Assembly: GCA_016712715.1 (NCBI GenBank)
Contig: JADJQM010000002.1
Location: 744,001 to 808,000, forward strand
Source: Rhodospirillaceae bacterium
GTDB lineage: Bacteria; Pseudomonadota; Alphaproteobacteria; Dongiales; Dongiaceae
Reading direction: 5' to 3'
DNA length: 64,000 nucleotides
Shown one piece after another: positions 24,310-31,404 of this stretch. The notes under the pieces are model-generated. The model was not told where the DNA came from. It was given only the letters and a program-made list of their open reading frames with translations, and searched no databases. Within the stretch, counting starts at the first letter, position 1; each line of letters begins with the position of its first letter. The position numbers and the translations under genes are program-made.

Positions 24310-25170
24310 CTACCACGCCAGATAGGACAGCGCGTAATCCGGCTGCGGGCCGCCTTCGGCGAGGCGCGCCAGGGCGTCCTGGTCAAGCACGGTGCCTTCC
24401 AGCAGCTCGGTGTGATGAATGCCGCCGGCGATGAGCAGTGATTTGGCGCCCACCCCCTTGGCGCCGGCGACGTCGGTGCGCAGCGCATCGCCGATGCCCA
24501 GCACCCGCCTGGGATCGGTAATGCCGAAATCCTTGAACGCGCGGCGATAGATGCCGGGATAGGGCTTGCCTTCGATGATGACCTTGCCGCCCATCTCCCG
24601 GTAGGCTTCCGCGATGGCGCCGGCGCAGATCTCGGCGATGCCGCCGCGATGCACGATGAGATCGGGATTGGCGCAGACCAAGGGCAGTTTCCGCGCGCGG
24701 GCCGTCTCCAGCACCGGCATGAAATCGGCCACCATATCATTGGGGCTGTCGACGCCGATCACCAGCACGAAATCGGCTGACGAGACATCGTCCACAGCAC
24801 TCACCTCAAGCCCGTCAAGGAAGGAAAGATCCTGCCCGCCGACGATCTGATAGACGCGGGACCCCAGGGCCGCGTAGTCCGGCTGGTCCTTCCTGGCGAT
24901 ATGATTCCAGACTTCCTCGCCCGAGGTGTAGAGGCCGGCATAGAGCTCGTCGGCGATGCCGATCTCGCGCATGCGCGGACGAACCACCTCGATGCGGCGC
25001 GGGGCGTTGGAGACGAGCGCCACCTTGATTCCGGCCAGCTTCAACTGTCGCAGCGCCTCAAGGGCCGCCGGATAGGCGGCGATGCCGTCATGCATGCAGC
25101 CCCACAGATCCATCACGACAAGGTTGATATCGTCGATGATGGCGCCAAGGCCATTCGGGAAACGAGTCAT
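24310..25170 (-). CDS. HAD-superfamily subfamily IIA phosphatase (TIGR01459-like)
   Basis: A 286-residue HAD-IIA hydrolase. Motif I is VVMDLWGCMHDG: the nucleophile Asp is there, but the second Asp of DxD is Trp, which is normal in the alphaproteobacterial DLWG/DVWG branch of this family. Motif II is ALVSNAPRR, motif III Lys is in IIEGKPYPGIY and motif IV is VLGIGDALRTDVAGAKGVGA. These proteins are sugar- or nucleotide-phosphate phosphatases of uncertain substrate. It is convergent with the flavin reductase gene and isolated from the gene behind it by a family B repeat. Confidence 0.85.
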   Translation of the reverse strand: MTRFPNGLGAIIDDINLVVMDLWGCMHDGIAAYPAALEALRQLKLAGIKVALVSNAPRRIEVVRPRMREIGIADELYAGLYTSGEEVWNHIARKDQPDYAALGSRVYQIVGGQDLSFLDGLEVSAVDDVSSADFVLVIGVDSPNDMVADFMPVLETARARKLPLVCANPDLIVHRGGIAEICAGAIAEAYREMGGKVIIEGKPYPGIYRRAFKDFGITDPRRVLGIGDALRTDVAGAKGVGAKSLLIAGGIHHTELLEGTVLDQDALARLAEGGPQPDYALSYLAW

Positions 25171-25198
25171 GGTTTGAGTACCTTCGGTCTATTATTTA

Positions 25199-25284
25199 CG
25201 TCATGCCCGGACTTGGTCAGGGCATCCACGACTTTCTTGTCGCTGGCAAACTCGTGGATGCCCGTGCCGAGCACGGGCATGACG
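25199..25284. repeat. Dispersed inverted repeat, family B (copy 1)
   Basis: Starts CGTCATGCCCGG and ends with GGGCATGACG; inside, GGCATCCACGA and its inverse TCGTGGATGCC form the main stem around a short central loop. The same element is at 30775-30864, and a half copy is at 11226-11256. It sits between two genes on the - strand and holds no coding sequence. Confidence 0.85.
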
Positions 25285-25303
25285 GATCGGTGGTTGTGTA
25301 ACA

Positions 25304-26654
25304 TCAGTGAATGGCGCTGGTTTCGGCCCGCGCGATGCGTGGTTCGCCGAACAGATAGCCCTGGCCGTAATCAAGATGCATGTCGAGAAGCTCGAGCAGC
25401 ATCGGTTCGGATTCGACATGGTCGGCGATGAGATCGATGGCGAAGGAATCCAGCATGCGCTTGAACTCCTGCGGGTCTTCGCCCAAGGCACCGGCGCGTG
25501 CCGCAGCGATCAGGCGTTCGGCCTCGATCTTCATGAAGCGGAAATGATGGCTGGAGAGCTGCGACGGGTTGATGTCGAAATGGGTGACCTGGTCGAGGCT
25601 GAAGCGATAGCCGAGCTGTGCCAGGCGATCGAGATCGCGCAGCAGGGCCTCGTCGGCCATCTCCATCGCCCGCTGGGAGAATTCAAAGACGATGGCAGGG
25701 GCCAGTTCCGCATTCTGCGCCATGAGGTTGATGAACTCGCGGAAGAAGTCGCGATCGGCCAGCGTATGATGCGAGATGTTGAGGAAGAAGCCGACACTGG
25801 CATTCGATTTCCGGATCCGGCGCAGGGTCTGGATGCAGCGAAAGAGCTGCATGTTGTCGATGGCGGTGACCAGGCCATGGCGTTCGGCAAGGTCGAGATA
25901 TTGTTCCGGCGTGAGCACGCGGCCATCCGAGATGCGCACGCGTGAGAAGCATTCGAAGAAGCGGCGCTTGCGCTGTGGCAAGGTCACCACCGGCTGCAAG
26001 GCAAGTTCGACGCCGTTCTCGCGCAGCCCATCGCGCAGCGCATCCAGAATCTCGTCCTCAGCCAGGTCATAGGCGATGGGTGGCATCGGCAGGCTGGCGC
26101 TGCCGCCGGCCGGCGATGCGGGGCATGGCGGGAGCGGAAGGCATCGCAGCGTTGGGCGGCGTGGTCGCGGCGATGCCGGGCGATGCCGAGGCGGGAGCAG
26201 GTGACGCGGCTTTTGGCGCGGCAACAGCAGGCTTCACCGCCGCCTTGGCGGCCACTTTGTTGGGCGCGCCGGTGCGGGCGGTGTAGAGCTGCTCGATGAG
26301 GGTCTGCAGCACCTTCACCTCATTGACGACATCGCCCACATCCTGCTGCGGCGAGGTGGCGAGGTTGGCCAAGGTCGCGCGCAATTGCAGCATGTCGTCT
26401 TCGAGCTTGCGCTGATCGCGGAGAATATCGGTCAGCATGCGGTTGAGGTCGCCCAGCGATTGCGCCTGGACCCGGTGGTGGCCCTTGGCGAGCGCTGCCT
26501 GATGCAGCAGCGCGCCCGCCATCACCACGAAGCCGCCGGCGATGGCGCCGAGGATCGGCGAGACGCTCGGCAGGAATTCGGGCAGCCAGAAGGCCAGCAC
26601 AACCGCCGCCAGCGCATAAAGCAGGAAGATGAGGATATGAGCGCGTGCCGTCAT
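25304..26654 (-). pseudogene. tipF: TipF-like membrane EAL-domain protein, interrupted by a one-base frameshift
   Basis: Two frames join into one protein. The upstream frame (26654 to about 26110) gives two hydrophobic segments (ILIFLLYALAAVVLAFWLPE and ILGAIAGGFVVMAGALLHQA), a coiled coil with DLNRMLTDILRDQRKLEDDM, then an Ala/Pro-rich linker. The downstream frame carries an EAL domain starting DEILDALRDGLRENGVELAL and ending LDYGQGYLFGEPR. The glutamate of the EAL motif is replaced (FFECFSRV), and the domain looks catalytically degenerate. Two membrane helices, coiled coil, linker and EAL is the architecture of Caulobacter TipF, a c-di-GMP receptor in flagellum assembly. The break lies between 26086 and about 26120 in a GCCGGCCGGC-type stretch and needs one base less. 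A CtrA-type box lies 25 bp upstream. Confidence 0.72.
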
Positions 26655-26678
26655 GGGATAGCACTAGCCTTTGCTTGG

Positions 26679-26693
26679 TTAAGACGATGTTAA
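26679..26693. promoter_or_regulatory. CtrA-type binding box upstream of the TipF-like gene
   Basis: TTAA (26679-26682), seven bases GACGATG and TTAA (26690-26693). On the gene's strand it reads TTAACATCGTCTTAAC, a full match to the CtrA consensus TTAA-N7-TTAA(C). It is 25 bp upstream of the ATG at 26654 in the promoter position. Such a match is rare by chance in DNA this GC-rich. Confidence 0.6.
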
Positions 26694-26716
26694 GATAGCG
26701 GCGGGCGACAGGTTCA

Positions 26717-27778
26717 TCATCTGTGATCTGCGCCGATGGCGTCGGAAATCGTGGCAAAGCCATCGGCCGCGAGCAAGGCGGGCAGGTCGCCGGCAAGACG
26801 CGCCGCGAGGCCCGGCCCCTCATAGACCATGGCGGAGTAGATCTGCACCAGAGAGGCACCGGCGCGGATCTTGGCATAGGCGTCCCTCGCGGTGGCGATG
26901 CCGCCGACGCCGATCAGCGGCAGCTTGCCCTCGGTGAGCTGGTACATGCGGCCGAGCAGGGCGGTCGACGGGGCGAACAGCGGCGCCCCGGAGAGGCCGC
27001 CCGTTTCACCGGCATGGCGGGTCGCCAGCAAAGGCGGCCGGGCGATGGTGGTGTTGCTGATGATGAGACCGTCCAGCCCTGAGTCCTGCGCCACGGCGGC
27101 GATGTCGCGCTGGTCATCATCGGTGAGGTCGGGGGCGATCTTCAACAGCAGTGGCGGGCGGACCGCGAGCAGGTTGCGCGCGGCGCGGGTGCGGAAGATG
27201 AGATCTGCCAGCGGTTCCTTGCCCTGGAGCGCGCGCAGCCCCGGCGTGTTGGGCGAGGAGACATTGATCACGAGATAATCGGCAAGCGGCCCCAATCTTG
27301 CCACGCCCAGTTCGTAATCGGCGGCGGCGTCGGCCGTTTCCTTGTTCTTGCCGAGATTGACGCCGACGATGCCGGCCTTGGGGTCGCGGCCGGCAAGACG
27401 TGCCGCCACAGCGTCCATGCCGTCATTGTTGAACCCCATGCGGTTGATGACGGCGCGGTCCTCGATTAGGCGGAAGAGGCGCGGGCGCGGATTGCCGGCC
27501 TGGGGGCGCGGGGTAACGCTGCCGATCTCGACGAAGCCGAATCCCAAGCCGAGCGCGCTGCGATAGCATTCGGCATTCTTGTCGAAGCCGGCGGCCAGCC
27601 CGATCGGGTTGGGAAAATCGAGCGACCAGAGGCTTTGCCGCAAGGCCGGCTGCGGTGCTGCACCAGGCCCTACGGGTCCGGCACCCAGCAGACGGACGGC
27701 CAGGCGATGTGCCCGTTCCGCCTCGAGCTGGAACAGGGCCGGCCGCAGGAGCCGATAGAGGGAATCCGGGAAAGTCAT
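26717..27778 (-). CDS. pyrD: Dihydroorotate dehydrogenase (quinone), class 2
   Basis: A 353-residue class 2 PyrD. It has the membrane-associating N-terminus LYRLLRPALFQLEAERAHRL, then FPNPIGLAAGFDKNAE, EIGSVTPRPQAGNPRPRLFR, NRMGFNNDG, and the catalytic serine in INVSSPNTPGLRALQ, plus GVGGIATARDA for FMN phosphate binding. It oxidises dihydroorotate to orotate in pyrimidine synthesis and passes electrons to the quinone pool. The frame reaches 27946, but the ATG at 27778 gives the family start MTFPDSLYRLLRP. Its leader consists of a tandem repeat that supplies the Shine-Dalgarno sequence. Confidence 0.93.
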   Translation of the reverse strand: MTFPDSLYRLLRPALFQLEAERAHRLAVRLLGAGPVGPGAAPQPALRQSLWSLDFPNPIGLAAGFDKNAECYRSALGLGFGFVEIGSVTPRPQAGNPRPRLFRLIEDRAVINRMGFNNDGMDAVAARLAGRDPKAGIVGVNLGKNKETADAAADYELGVARLGPLADYLVINVSSPNTPGLRALQGKEPLADLIFRTRAARNLLAVRPPLLLKIAPDLTDDDQRDIAAVAQDSGLDGLIISNTTIARPPLLATRHAGETGGLSGAPLFAPSTALLGRMYQLTEGKLPLIGVGGIATARDAYAKIRAGASLVQIYSAMVYEGPGLAARLAGDLPALLAADGFATISDAIGADHR

Positions 27779-27786
27779 GATGTCCT

Positions 27787-27842
27787 GATGGGAAAGTCCT
27801 GATGGGAAAGTCCCGATGAGAAAGTACCGATGTGAAAGTACC
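27787..27842 (-). repeat. Four tandem 14-bp repeats in the pyrD leader
   Basis: On the + strand the units are GATGGGAAAGTCCT, GATGGGAAAGTCCC, GATGAGAAAGTACC and GATGTGAAAGTACC (27787-27842). On the pyrD strand each reads (A/G)G(G/T)ACTTTC-n-CATC. The pattern goes on in part through the start: AGGACATC then ATGACTTTCCC, so the first codons of pyrD are also derived from the unit. The AGGA before the start codon is a copy of the AGGA in the unit, so the ribosome binding site itself is repeated. Confidence 0.85.
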
Positions 27843-28117
27843 GGGCGACGCCTGATTGCGATCACCGAGCTATAGAAACTTGGCAAAGGGACAAGAGCCA
27901 CGCCGCGTCGGTTGGGAATAAAGCACTCGTCCGCTGCATAATACAACTTGGGCGGGATGCCGGCGCGATCTCGGAATGGGCCGGGATGGGCTCAAATAAA
28001 CGTTTGCCGGGCTGCGGATACTTAGGCGGGACAAGGGAATCGGCATTCATTCTTAAGGGCCCTTGAGAATTATTCTGATCTGATTATTTGTAAATGAACT
28101 GTTCTTTCTATGGGTTT

Positions 28118-28135
28118 CCTAGGTTAAACTAGGTT
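28118..28135. promoter_or_regulatory. Palindrome/direct repeat upstream of the S24-like regulator
   Basis: CCTAG (28118-28122) and CTAGG (28129-28133) are inverted around GTTAAA, and CTAGGTT also occurs as a direct repeat (28119-28125 and 28129-28135). It is about 170 bp before the regulator start and may be its operator. The rest of the gene-poor stretch from 27843 to 28300 shows AT-rich sequence but no other clear signal or gene. Confidence 0.35.
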
Positions 28136-28300
28136 CGCTAATCGTTGGTGATCGCCTGTCTTCGGGGGGGGACGGCAAGCTGGCGGAACATGGTCCTGGA
28201 TCAGGAATGATTCAGGTCTCAATTGAAATAAAGGAGACGCTTCGTCCTGGGGCTGCGGCAAGCGCGTCGTATTCTGGCTTGATTTTTAGGAGAAGCGATC

Positions 28301-29020
28301 GTGTCAGTTCCCATGTTGCAGCATGCCGATGTCTGGCGTGGTATCGATAAACTTGCCGCCAAACACGGCCTTTCGGCGTCAGGTCTCGCGCGTCGTGCTG
28401 GATTGGACCCGACCGCTTTCAACCCCTCGAAGCGCATCACGCGCGAAGGCCGCCCACGCTGGCCATCGACCGAATCCCTCTCCAAAATCCTGACTGTGAC
28501 CGGCGAGCCCTTCGTCGATTTCGTGCTCCTCACCGGCGCCAGCGGCAGCGATGCCAGCAGTAACGGCCATGGCGGTGCAGCCGGGTTCGACCAGCCGGCC
28601 GCTGGCGGGCGCGTCGTGGCGCGGACCCCGGCGAACCGGGCCATTCCCGTCATTTCCCTGGACCGGCTCGCAGCCGGCGATTGCTTCGACAGTGCCGGCC
28701 AGCCGACTGGTCCGGAATGGGGCCATCTCGATTTTGCCGGCGCGACCGGGCGCGAGACCTTCGGGGTGGAAGTCACCGGCGCCGATTTTGACCCGGTGTT
28801 TCGCGACGGCGATACGCTGATTGCCTCCCGTGCCGCCGAGGTTCGGCGCAATGACCGCATCATCGTCGTCACCGCGTCCAACCATGTGCTGGTGCGCAAG
28901 GTCGCCCGTCACGATGCGGACGGCTATTACCTGGAGGCGATCCGCCAGCCGGGACAGCCGCAATTCGTGCCGCAGGAGCAGGTTCGCTTCGCCGCTCGGA
29001 TTCTGTGGGTCAGCCAGTAA
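28301..29020 (+). CDS. Helix-turn-helix regulator with S24 (LexA/CI-like) C-terminal domain
   Basis: A 239-residue regulator beginning at a GTG with the strong ribosome binding site AGGAGA nine bases upstream. Residues about 15-60 form an XRE-like helix-turn-helix (IDKLAAKHGLSASGLARRAG, then DPTAFNPSKR), followed by a Gly/Ser/Ala-rich linker and an S24 fold (residues about 135-239) with FRDGDTLIASRAAEVRRNDR and HVLVRKVARHDADGYYLEAI. The Lys of the Ser-Lys dyad is in VLVRKV, but the serine position (G-x-S-M-x-P in LexA) reads GADFDP, so self-cleavage is unlikely. Similar proteins are common in alphaproteobacterial chromosomes outside prophages; there is no other phage gene here. Confidence 0.8.
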   Translation: MSVPMLQHADVWRGIDKLAAKHGLSASGLARRAGLDPTAFNPSKRITREGRPRWPSTESLSKILTVTGEPFVDFVLLTGASGSDASSNGHGGAAGFDQPAAGGRVVARTPANRAIPVISLDRLAAGDCFDSAGQPTGPEWGHLDFAGATGRETFGVEVTGADFDPVFRDGDTLIASRAAEVRRNDRIIVVTASNHVLVRKVARHDADGYYLEAIRQPGQPQFVPQEQVRFAARILWVSQ

Positions 29021-29059
29021 GTCCCTGAATGTGACCGCGAGCACTTGCGGCAAGGGCAT

Positions 29060-29089
29060 TTGACGCCCATATATGTTCCTGTTATGTTC
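29060..29089 (+). promoter_or_regulatory. SOS promoter: LexA box overlapping the -10
   Basis: TTGACG (29060-29065), 17-bp spacer, TATGTT (29083-29088). Over it lies GTTC (29075-29078), CTGTTAT, GTTC (29086-29089), an exact match to the alphaproteobacterial LexA box GTTC-N7-GTTC. It is 26 bp upstream of the ATG at 29116. Repression by LexA at the -10 is the textbook arrangement for SOS genes in this class. Confidence 0.65.
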
Positions 29090-29115
29090 TATCCGCGAAC
29101 AACAGGAGCAGGGCC

Positions 29116-29712
29116 ATGGCCCGGAACCCCGGTATCGAAACAGAAAAAAGCAGATCCGAGGCGCTGCATGTCCAGGCGGCCTTCGACTTCCTGCCCCAGG
29201 AAATGCGGCACCGGATGCGTTTCAAGGATGTGCTGCAGGCCGGCCGTGCCGATCTCCGGAACCACTCCCGCCTGATCGACCGGCAGGTCGTCGGCATCGG
29301 GTCGCGCATCGCCGCTGCGCGCCTGCGTGAAATCCTCAGGCCCGCTGATGAGGTCGCAGCTGGGTGGGCGCAGTCGGCGCCAGGCATGAATATGCCGGAA
29401 GGTGCCGCGGCGGAGACCAAAAGCCTGGAGATGGACGCCATGACCACCGATACAGGATTAATCTCGCAGGCAAGGTCGAATACGGTGGCGCTGGCTCAGC
29501 AGCGCGAGATCCTGCGCGAGATCGGCACCGCGGTGTTCTACTTCCGCGATGAAGACGAAACACCGTCCACCAGCATAGGGATGCAGCGCCTGCATCCGCG
29601 GCCCCTGCCGGCGCGCTATTATGGCGCCCCGCCGCAACAGGCCGGTGCCGCCGTTACCCTGGCGCGCGATTCCGGCGATCGGGTATCGGCCCCGTCGCGC
29701 AGGATCGCCTGA
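29116..29712 (+). CDS. Unknown protein, probably SOS-induced
   Basis: A 198-residue soluble protein that I do not recognise. It starts MARNPGIETEKSRSEALHVQ after the good ribosome binding site AACAGGAG. The N-terminal half (about residues 15-75) looks helical and basic, with FDFLPQEMRHRMRFKDVLQA and LIDRQVVGIGSRIAAARLRE; the middle is Ala/Gly-rich; a second helical stretch QARSNTVALAQQREILREIG leads into AVFYFRDEDETPS and a basic, Pro-rich tail. No catalytic motif, membrane segment or known fold is evident. It does not resemble RecA, ImuA/B, DnaE2 or SulA. The LexA box in front suggests a role in DNA damage response or division control; that is inference. Confidence 0.7.
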   Translation: MARNPGIETEKSRSEALHVQAAFDFLPQEMRHRMRFKDVLQAGRADLRNHSRLIDRQVVGIGSRIAAARLREILRPADEVAAGWAQSAPGMNMPEGAAAETKSLEMDAMTTDTGLISQARSNTVALAQQREILREIGTAVFYFRDEDETPSTSIGMQRLHPRPLPARYYGAPPQQAGAAVTLARDSGDRVSAPSRRIA

Positions 29713-29904
29713 AACGAGCGAGCCGTCGCGGCGTGCTACACCTGCTGCCCGCGCAGATTGCCGCAGCTGCGGCATGCCACGGACCTTGACGCGCCGGGAA
29801 GAAGCGTCCTAGCGTTTCACTCTGGTATCCGATGATCCTTGCTGCCGACGCCGCGATGGCGCGATGGCGCGCTTTTCAGGATCTTCTCGAGAGTGAGGTT
29901 CGCC

Positions 29905-30757
29905 ATGGAACAATGGCATTTCGTTGACGGCAAATGGGTGACCGGCAATCCGCCCTTGATGCGCGCGTTCGATCACGCGACCTGGCTGATGGGCGGCATC
30001 TTCGACGGCGCGCGCGCCTTCGATGGCGTGACACCGGATCTCGATCTCCATTGCCGCCGTTCCGTCCGCTCCGCCACCAATGTCGGTCTACGTTCACCCC
30101 TGTCGGCCGGCGAGATCGAGGAGATCTGCCGCGACGGCATCGCGCGCTTTCCGCGCGGCAGCCATCTCTATATCCGTCCGTTCATGTGGTCGGAAAGCGG
30201 CTGGATGGCGCCGGACCCGGCCAGCACGCGCATCTGCATTTCCGTCGTGCTCGAACCGCTGCCCGAACCAAAGGGGGCGAGTGCCATGATCTCTCGCTTC
30301 CGCCGGCCCTCGCCGGAAACGGCGCCGACCGATGCGAAGGCCGTTTGCCTCTATGCGCAGGCGGGCCGGGCGTCGGGGGAAGCACGCGCGCGCGGCATCG
30401 ACGAAGCAGTCATGCTGGATCCGCTCGGCAACATCGCCAGAATTCGCCTCCGCCAATCTGTGGATCGCCGAGGATGGCGCCGCGATCACGCCGGCCGCCA
30501 GCGGCTGTTTCCTCAACGGCATCACGCGCCAGCGGCTCATCCGCCTGTTCAACGCGGCGAAGATTCCGGTCTATGAACGGACGCTGACGCCCAAGGACAT
30601 CCTGGAATGCGACGAGCTGTTCTCATCGGGCAATTTCGGCAAGGTGATGCCGATGACCTCGATCGAGGACCGCAAGCTGGAGATCGGCCCGATCTTCCGC
30701 CGCGCCCGCGAACTCTACATGGACTTCGCTCATGGCGGGCTGAGGTCGGCGGCGTAG
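29905..30757 (+). pseudogene. ilvE: Branched-chain amino acid aminotransferase (class IV), interrupted by one extra base
   Basis: A class IV PLP aminotransferase of about 283 residues read in two frames. The first frame starts MEQWHFVDGKWVTGNPPLMR and contains THATWLMGG-like DHATWLMGGIFDGARAFDG and the Lys-containing TDAKAVCLYAQAGRASGEAR; it reaches DEAVMLDPLGNIA. The next frame picks up with EFASANLWIAEDGAAITPAA, SGCFLNGITRQRLI and SGNFGKVMPMTSIEDR. Deleting one A at about 30437-30439 joins GNIA to EFASANLW exactly. It would transfer the amino group between branched-chain amino acids and 2-oxoglutarate. The ATG at 29905 follows GAGTGAGG. Confidence 0.85.
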
Positions 30758-30774
30758 CAACTTATCAACTCAAT

Positions 30775-30864
30775 CGTCATCCCCGCACTTGGTGCGGGGA
30801 TCCACGAGTTTCCATCATCCACTCAATAAAGTCGTGGATGCCCGGGCCAAGCCCGGGCATGACG
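30775..30864. repeat. Dispersed inverted repeat, family B (copy 2)
   Basis: Starts CGTCATCCCCGC and ends CCCGGGCATGACG; the inner arms GGATCCACGA and TCGTGGATGCC match copy 1 at 25199-25284. The first arm carries CATCCCCGCACTTGG, a variant of the element also known from its other copies. It lies between two convergent genes and could terminate both. Confidence 0.85.
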
Positions 30865-30887
30865 AGAGTTTCTAGCTGAGAAAATTC

Positions 30888-31298
30888 TTAGACCGTCAGA
30901 TGCCGTGCACGCGCGCCGCGTTCGATGGCGGCGGCGACGAGTTTGCCGATCTTCAGTTCAAAGCGGATGAGGTCGAGGAGGCGCGCTTCTTCCGCCGTCA
31001 TCTGGCTGTCGGCGGCCGCGACGTCGCAGGCCAGCGCATAGGCGGTCTCGCGCAGCTTCTCCGGCAGGCTCTCGCCGATTTTCTTCAGCACGGCGTCCAA
31101 CCCATCCGTGCCGCTCAGCAGATCGACGCAGGAGGCGGCGGTCTTGGCGATCTTGGCGCGGTCGTAATCGCGGAACACCGGCAGATGGCCGACCATGTCG
31201 CCGATCGAGGACATTTCCGCATCCGACATGTCGCGGTCCGCCGCGGCCATGAGCACCATGGTGTAGATCAGCGCGGCATGATGATTGAGAGCAGCCAT
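30888..31298 (-). CDS. TerB family tellurite-resistance-like protein
   Basis: A 136-residue helical protein of the TerB superfamily. The sequence ALIYTMVLMAAADRDMSDAE opens the TerB helical bundle with its acidic metal-binding residues, and ACDVAAADSQMTAEEARLLD is the second matching repeat. TerB-domain proteins are linked to tellurite resistance and membrane or stress functions; with no other ter genes near, the role is undefined. It is convergent with the aminotransferase gene. Confidence 0.82.
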   Translation of the reverse strand: MAALNHHAALIYTMVLMAAADRDMSDAEMSSIGDMVGHLPVFRDYDRAKIAKTAASCVDLLSGTDGLDAVLKKIGESLPEKLRETAYALACDVAAADSQMTAEEARLLDLIRFELKIGKLVAAAIERGARARHLTV

Positions 31299-31404
31299 AA
31301 TTTTTCAGATCCTATTGCTTAACCCATGAACAGGCGGGACGCCCGAAATCGCCGGAACAATAGCGGCGGTGCCGGTTGCGCTCAACCCCCCGGTTGCCCC
31401 AGCG

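Noticed and set aside
27787..27842. 14-bp repeats as a CRISPR array
   Set aside because: The units are directly adjacent without spacers and too short.
28301..29712. S24 regulator plus unknown gene as part of a prophage
   Set aside because: No integrase, att site, structural or lysis gene is near, and the S24 domain lacks the cleavage serine; such regulators are common chromosomal genes.
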